DNA of 64,000 nucleotides. Source: an uncultured Clostridia bacterium (GTDB lineage Bacteria; Bacillota; Clostridia; Oscillospirales; Ruminococcaceae). Shown here one piece after another: positions 59,340 through 64,000 of this stretch. The notes beneath the pieces were generated by a model. It was given only the letters and a program-made list of their open reading frames with translations, made no database searches and was not told where the DNA came from. The DNA lies in contig CALXCO010000083.1 of NCBI GenBank assembly GCA_944386805.1, forward strand, positions 1 through 64,000, read 5' to 3'. Position 1 is the first letter of the stretch; each line of letters begins with the position of its first letter. Made by a program: the position numbers and the translations under genes.

Positions 59340-60656
59340 ATGGCCCTTGGCGGCGGCACTTATTTGACGCAGAACAAGATTCTGCCCGGTGCATATATCA
59401 ACTTCATTTCGGTTGCGAAAGCAAGCGCCACCTTCTCTGATCGTGGTATTGCGACCATTCCCCTTGAAATGAATTGGGGGCCTGAAGGTGAAGTGATCAC
59501 CGTTGAACTTGGGGATTTCCAAAAGGATTCCCAAAAGATTTTCGGCTATGCGTACACGGCGGATGAACTGAAGCCCATACGTGAGATTTTCAAGCACGCC
59601 CAAACGGTTCACTTCTTCCGCCTGAACGCTTCCGGCACCAAGGCCGTTTGTACCTATGCAACGGCCAAATACCCCGGCACCCGTGGCAATGATCTTCGCA
59701 TTGTGATCGAGGAAAACGAGAATAGCCAAGAAGAAGCGAAACTGTACGATGTTTCCACCTTCCTTGGCACCGTCCAAGTGGATCAGCAGAAGGCCATTTC
59801 CACAGCGGCTGACCTGAAGAACAATGATTATGTGGACTTCATCAGCACCGCCACCCTTGCCCTGACCGCCACCACCCCCTTGACCAATGGGGCCAACGGG
59901 ACTGTGGAGGATGCGACCTATCAGACCTATTTGGACAAAATGGAAGCCTATACCTTCAACGCTATGGGTTGCCCGGCCACCAAATCCACCTTGGCTGATC
60001 TGTTCGTGTCCTACTGCAAGCGCCTTCGGGATGAAGTGGGCAAGAAGTTTCAGGTGGTTACTTTCCGCAATCTGGCCGATTTTGAAGGTGTGGTGAGCGT
60101 GAAGAACGGTATTGTGGGCAACACCGAAAGTGCCGCCCTGATTCCTTGGGCAACCGGTGTGGTTGCTGGAACCGCCGTGAACAAGTCTGCCACCAACATG
60201 ACCTATGACGGCGAATATGAAGTTGATACCGACTACACCCAAACCGAACTGGAAAACGGGATTTTGGAAGGTTCCTTCATGTTCCACTTGGTTGATGATG
60301 AAGTCAGAGTGTTGGAGGATATTAACACCTTCGTTTCCGTGACGGATGAAAAATCCGCTGATTTTTCCAGTAACCAAACCATCCGGGTTTTGGATCAGAT
60401 TGCCAATGATATTGCGGTGTTGTTCGGCACCAAGTACATTGGCAAGGTTCCCAACGATGCTTCCGGGCGGATCAGCCTGTGGAACGATATTGTGAAGCAC
60501 CATCAGGAACTTCAGAATATCCGGGCCATTGAGAACTTCAACCCGGACAATGTGACGGTTGCCCAAGGCGACACCAAGAAGGCCGTTGTGGTGACGGACT
60601 ATGTTACCCCGGTCAACGCTATGGCCCAGCTTTACATGACCGTCTATGTTCAGTAA
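59340..60656 (+). CDS. Tail sheath protein
   Basis: 438 residues of the Phage_sheath_1 family: ALGGGTYLTQNKILPGAYINFISVAKA at the start and the C-terminal core (VLEDINTFVSVTDEKSADFSSNQTIRVLDQIANDIA) that forms the contractile helix. This makes the phage a myovirus with a contractile tail. The start follows AAAGG. Confidence 0.95.
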   Translation: MALGGGTYLTQNKILPGAYINFISVAKASATFSDRGIATIPLEMNWGPEGEVITVELGDFQKDSQKIFGYAYTADELKPIREIFKHAQTVHFFRLNASGTKAVCTYATAKYPGTRGNDLRIVIEENENSQEEAKLYDVSTFLGTVQVDQQKAISTAADLKNNDYVDFISTATLALTATTPLTNGANGTVEDATYQTYLDKMEAYTFNAMGCPATKSTLADLFVSYCKRLRDEVGKKFQVVTFRNLADFEGVVSVKNGIVGNTESAALIPWATGVVAGTAVNKSATNMTYDGEYEVDTDYTQTELENGILEGSFMFHLVDDEVRVLEDINTFVSVTDEKSADFSSNQTIRVLDQIANDIAVLFGTKYIGKVPNDASGRISLWNDIVKHHQELQNIRAIENFNPDNVTVAQGDTKKAVVVTDYVTPVNAMAQLYMTVYVQ

Positions 60657-60672
60657 GAAAGGGGTGTAGACA

Positions 60673-61143
60673 ATGGCAACTGTAATGCACGCCAAAGACG
60701 CTATTTCCGCTTCTTTGGCTGAATGCTTTGTGACCATTGGGGACAACCGTTATAACTTCATGCAGGCTATCAACCTTGAAGCCAACTTCGAGAAGAACAA
60801 GACGGAAATCCCCATTTTGGGCAAGACCGGTAAAGGCAATAAATCCACCGGTTGGAGTGGTACGGGTTCCGCAACCTTCCACTATAACACTTCCATCTTC
60901 CGGCAGATGATGAAGCAGTACAAGGACACCGGCGAGGATGTCTATTTTGACATTCAAGTGACCAATGAAGATCCCACTTCTTCTGTGGGCCGTCAAACTG
61001 TGATCCTGAAGGATTGCAACATTGATGGCGGTATTCTTGCCAAGTTTGACGCTGATGCGGAATACTTGGATGAAGATATGGACTTCACCTTTGAAGATTT
61101 CGAGATGCCGGAAGCCTTCACCATGCTGGCGGGGATGGAGTAA
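60673..61143 (+). CDS. Tail tube protein (XkdM family)
   Basis: 156 residues, all-beta, DUF2001 / XkdM type: AINLEANFEKNKTEIPILGKTGKGNKSTGWSGTGSATFHYNTSIF. It forms the rigid inner tube. It lies 16 bases after the sheath gene. Confidence 0.92.
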   Translation: MATVMHAKDAISASLAECFVTIGDNRYNFMQAINLEANFEKNKTEIPILGKTGKGNKSTGWSGTGSATFHYNTSIFRQMMKQYKDTGEDVYFDIQVTNEDPTSSVGRQTVILKDCNIDGGILAKFDADAEYLDEDMDFTFEDFEMPEAFTMLAGME

Positions 61144-61150
61144 CACTGTC

Positions 61151-61188
61151 AAAACCCGCCCCATTTTGTTAATGTGGGCGGGTTTTTT
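61151..61188 (+). terminator. Terminator after the tube gene
   Basis: AAAACCCGCCC pairs with GGGCGGGTTTT, 14-base loop, then TTTTT. It probably lowers the chaperone and tape-measure transcript relative to the abundant sheath and tube. Confidence 0.85.
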
Positions 61189-61222
61189 CTTTTTTCAATT
61201 TCAAAATAGGAGGATTTTAGCA

Positions 61223-61651
61223 ATGAGCCTTACCGCATTTCTGGCGAAAAACGCCCTGAAGGTTGAGAATGTGAAGTTTGTCCCTTCCAAGCGGTTTGTG
61301 GACGAAAACACCAAGAAGCCTATGGAATGGGAGATTCAGGCAATCACCGGCACCGAGGATGAAGCCCTTCGGAAAGCCTGTGCCAAACGGGTTCCTGTTC
61401 CCGGCAAGAAGAACCAGTATCAGAAGGAAACTGACTATGATATGTACCTTGGGAAGCTGGCTGTGGCCTGTACGGTGTTCCCCGACCTGAACAACAAGGA
61501 ACTTCAGGACAGTTACAAGGTGATGGGCGCTGAAGCCCTTCTGAAAACCATGCTGACCCCCGGTGAGTATGCGGACTATCTGCAAAAGGTTCAGGAGGTT
61601 TGCGGCTTTGAAACCAGCCTTCAGGACGAGGTGGACGAGGCAAAAAACTAA
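61223..61651 (+). CDS. Tail assembly chaperone (XkdN-like), upstream frame
   Basis: 142 residues: LTAFLAKNALKVENVKFVPSKRF ... CGFETSLQDEVDEAKN. XkdN/gpG-type chaperone that coats the tape measure. Its last sense codons contain the slippery sequence A_AAA_AAC (61642-61648) directly before TAA. ATG 61223 follows AGGAGG. Confidence 0.9.
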   Translation: MSLTAFLAKNALKVENVKFVPSKRFVDENTKKPMEWEIQAITGTEDEALRKACAKRVPVPGKKNQYQKETDYDMYLGKLAVACTVFPDLNNKELQDSYKVMGAEALLKTMLTPGEYADYLQKVQEVCGFETSLQDEVDEAKN

Positions 61652-61845
61652 TTGAAGAAGGTGATAGTGAAGCGAATATCGCTTACTATTGCCTTCACGA
61701 ACTGCATTTGACACCTTCCCAATTTTTCAACCTTGACCGCCAAGAACGGGCCTTTATCATTGCCGCTATTGATATTCGGGTTGAACGGGAGAAGAAGAAA
61801 CAGAAAGAGATTGAACGGAAACAGCGCCGGGGCCGCAGGAAATAA
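61642..61845 (+). CDS. Tail assembly chaperone, -1 frameshift extension
   Basis: Shifting -1 at A_AAA_AAC opens a frame of about 66 codons: KKLIEEGDSEANIAYYCLHE, then LTPSQFFNLDRQERAFIIAA and a basic tail ending RGRRK. The result is a 207-residue fusion (61223-61845), the gpGT-type second chaperone. There is no start codon with a ribosome site of its own, which supports the frameshift. Confidence 0.88.
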   Translation, partial: KKLIEEGDSEANIAYYCLHELHLTPSQFFNLDRQERAFIIAAIDIRVEREKKKQKEIERKQRRGRRK

Positions 61846-61887
61846 CTGCTGGCCCCGGTTTTCCTATGGAAAGAAGGTGAACCCCCA

Positions 61888-64000
61888 TTGGCAACTATCA
61901 GAACCGCTATTGCCCTGTATGATGGCGTAACAGCGCCCCTTCAGGCCATGCACAAGGCCATGAACATTGTGCTGAACAGCTTTGAAGCTATGCAACGGGC
62001 TTCCGGGAATTCGGTTGATGTTTCATCCATCCAAGAAGCCCGTGAAGAACTGGCAAGAGCCGGGGCCGCCTTTGATTCCATTGAACAGAATATCCGGGAC
62101 GCTGGCAACCAGCAAGACCGCTTCAATCGGCGGATTAGGGACGGCACCACCGCCGCCGATGGACTTTGGGGCAAGCTGAAGGGCATTGCGGCCACGGTTG
62201 GCGGATTGGCGGCGGCAAAGAAAATCATTGGAATTTCTGATGATCTGGCAAGCACACGGGCAAGGTTGAACCTGATTGTGGATGATGGCGGTTCGGTTTC
62301 TGAACTGGAAAAGAAGATTATGGCTTCTGCCCAGCGTTCCCGATCCGCATATTTTGACACTGCTTCTTCTATCGCAAAGTTGGGTTTGAATGCCCGTGAT
62401 GCGTTTGGCAGTTTGGATGAAGTAATCATGTTCCAAGAACTGATCAACAAACAATTTGTGATTGGTGGAGCAAGTATTCAAGAGCAACAAGCCGCAAGCC
62501 TTCAACTTACCCAAGCAATGGCTTCTGGTGTGCTTCGTGGTGAAGAACTGAATAGCATTTTTGAAACTGCCCCCGGAATTATTCAAGCTATTGCAGATTA
62601 TTTGGGTGTTTCCATTGGTGAAATTCGGGCAATGGCCGCTGAAGGCTTGATCACCTCTGATGTGGTGAAAAATGCCATGTTTGCGGCGGCTGATGAAACC
62701 AACGCCAAGTTTGAAAGTATGCCCAAGACTTGGGCGCAGATTTGGGTTGATATGCAGAATAAGGCCCTGTCTATTTTCAACCCTATTCTGACAAAGATCA
62801 ATCAGATTGCCAACAGCGAACAGTTTACCAAAGTTACCGATGGGATTATCAACGGTTTGGCCGGGGTTGCTTCTGTGGCAACGGTGGTTCTTGATTTGCT
62901 GATCAGCGGTGCTTCTCTGGTGGTTGATAACTGGTCTTGGCTGTCCCCCATTATCCTTGGTGTGGCAACCGCCCTTGGTGTGTACTATGGGGCGCAGTTA
63001 CTTGCAAATGGCGTGGGGCTGATTTCCCAAGGCATTCATATTGCTATGGCCGGGGCAAAAATGATCCAGCTTGCCGCCACGGGCGCTTTGACAGCGGCCA
63101 CCGCCGCCGAAACAGCGGCCCAATACAGCCTGAATGCGGCCCTGTATGCCTGTCCCTTGGTGTGGATCATCATTCTGATTATCGCCCTTGTAGCCCTGTT
63201 CTATGCGGCTGTGGCGGCGGTCAACCACTTTGCCGGAACCAGCGTTTCCGCAACCGGCCTGATCTGTGGCGCATTTATGGCGGCGCTGGCCTTCATCGGA
63301 AATATCTTTGTAGCCCTGTGGAACTTGGTTGTAGATGTGTTTGTGATGATCTATAACCTTGTGGCTACGGTTGCAAACTTCATCGGGAATGTGTTCAATG
63401 ATCCGGTTGCGGCTGTGGCCCGTCTGTTTTTCGATTTGGCGGACACGGTTCTTTCCGTCCTTCAGGCTTTGGCTTCGGCCATTGATACCATCTTCGGTTC
63501 TAACCTTGCCGGTTCTGTCCAAGGCTGGCGTGACAGCTTGGGCGGTTGGGTGGATTCCACCTTCGGCAAGGGTGAAGAAGTCATGGAAAAGCTGAACGCC
63601 GATGATCTGAAGTTGGGCCGCTTCGAGTATGGAGCCGCCTTTGATATGGGCTATGAGTTCGGCCAAGGCGTGGAAGATACCGTGGGCGACTTGTTCGACT
63701 TTTCCGCAATGGACAGTTTGGGCGCTGATGCGCTGGACGCTTACGGCCTTGGCAACACCCTTGATGGTATCTATGGGAACACCGGGGACACGGCAGGAAA
63801 CACCGCCGCTATGAGTGATGCCCTTGATATTGCTGAAGAAGATTTGGCCTATATGCGGGATATTGCCGAGCGGGAAGCAATCAACCGGTTCACCACCGCT
63901 GAAATCAGGGTTGAACAGCAAAACACCAACTATATCAGCCAAGATACTGATTTGGACGGGATCATGGACGCTTGGGCCAATGATTTTGCCACCAAACTTG
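61888..64000 (+). CDS. Tape measure protein, cut by the window end
   Basis: More than 704 residues, open to the end. The start is TTG 61888, with AAGAAGG 10 bases before it. The N-terminal part is Ala/Gln-rich and helical and contains DGVTAPLQAMHKAMN; from about residue 330 there are several hydrophobic segments (SPIILGVATALGVYYGAQLL, PLVWIIILIIALVALFYA), which is typical. It sets tail length and may form a membrane channel at DNA entry. Confidence 0.92.
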   Translation, partial: MATIRTAIALYDGVTAPLQAMHKAMNIVLNSFEAMQRASGNSVDVSSIQEAREELARAGAAFDSIEQNIRDAGNQQDRFNRRIRDGTTAADGLWGKLKGIAATVGGLAAAKKIIGISDDLASTRARLNLIVDDGGSVSELEKKIMASAQRSRSAYFDTASSIAKLGLNARDAFGSLDEVIMFQELINKQFVIGGASIQEQQAASLQLTQAMASGVLRGEELNSIFETAPGIIQAIADYLGVSIGEIRAMAAEGLITSDVVKNAMFAAADETNAKFESMPKTWAQIWVDMQNKALSIFNPILTKINQIANSEQFTKVTDGIINGLAGVASVATVVLDLLISGASLVVDNWSWLSPIILGVATALGVYYGAQLLANGVGLISQGIHIAMAGAKMIQLAATGALTAATAAETAAQYSLNAALYACPLVWIIILIIALVALFYAAVAAVNHFAGTSVSATGLICGAFMAALAFIGNIFVALWNLVVDVFVMIYNLVATVANFIGNVFNDPVAAVARLFFDLADTVLSVLQALASAIDTIFGSNLAGSVQGWRDSLGGWVDSTFGKGEEVMEKLNADDLKLGRFEYGAAFDMGYEFGQGVEDTVGDLFDFSAMDSLGADALDAYGLGNTLDGIYGNTGDTAGNTAAMSDALDIAEEDLAYMRDIAEREAINRFTTAEIRVEQQNTNYISQDTDLDGIMDAWANDFATKL

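Overview
The window joins two unlike pieces of DNA. Positions 1 to about 29,750 are chromosomal DNA of a fermentative Gram-positive gut-type bacterium. Strong AGGAGG ribosome sites, lplB/ytcP-type sugar ABC permeases, many AraC/LacI regulators and sugar-hydrolase operons point to Clostridia, probably Oscillospiraceae; the genus cannot be fixed from sequence alone. Positions about 29,850 to 64,000 are a temperate, contractile-tailed (myovirus-like) prophage. It starts at its integrase and runs off the window inside the tape-measure gene, so the far attachment site is not seen.

Host part. A leftward operon (125-3713) encodes a Gfo/Idh/MocA oxidoreductase, a TIM-barrel protein and a DUF6379-type small protein, the same set as the known bacterial C-glycoside deglycosylation enzymes (DgpA, DgpC, DgpB), plus a flavoprotein. 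Upstream lie an AraC regulator fused to a GH39-like domain that has lost one catalytic residue (3929-6322) and a divergent permease (6614-7627). A second leftward operon (7646-12276) carries two more TIM-barrel isomerase-like proteins, a 2-hydroxyacid dehydrogenase, an AraC regulator and a DUF2264 protein. Its promoter region shares a TTTCCCGTAA element with that of the first operon. Divergent from it is an old-yellow-enzyme / SDR / FAD-flavoprotein operon (12548-16658). Then come a serine hydrolase, a LacI regulator with matching operators, a sugar ABC transporter whose binding protein is frameshifted in a G7 run, GH35 and GH2 glycosidases, an AraC regulator, and a GH78 rhamnosidase gene cut off after its N-terminal domain. 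I infer an island for plant (poly)phenol glycosides: transport, removal of O- and C-linked sugars, and possibly reduction of the aglycone.

Prophage part. Order: integrase; a CI/LexA-like repressor with a five-site operator region; Cro-like and SprT-like genes; an unknown conserved gene followed by about 380 bp of 5-base-period G-rich repeat; an SNF2 helicase broken in its Walker A motif; a VRR-NUC nuclease; a RecB/Cas4-like nuclease fused to a Sak4-like ATPase; a DUF669 protein; family B DNA polymerase; primase-helicase; methyltransferase; MazG; ThyX; small/large terminase; portal; four tRNAs; a MuF head protein with a C-terminal metallopeptidase; scaffold; capsid; connectors; tail sheath; tube; frameshifted tail chaperones; tape measure. 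Two related copies of a palindromic, AT-cored repeat bracket the lysogeny/replication block. Several prophage genes carry a nonsense codon, a 4-base insertion or a one-base excess in G/C runs, so the prophage may be decaying or the assembly may hold homopolymer errors.
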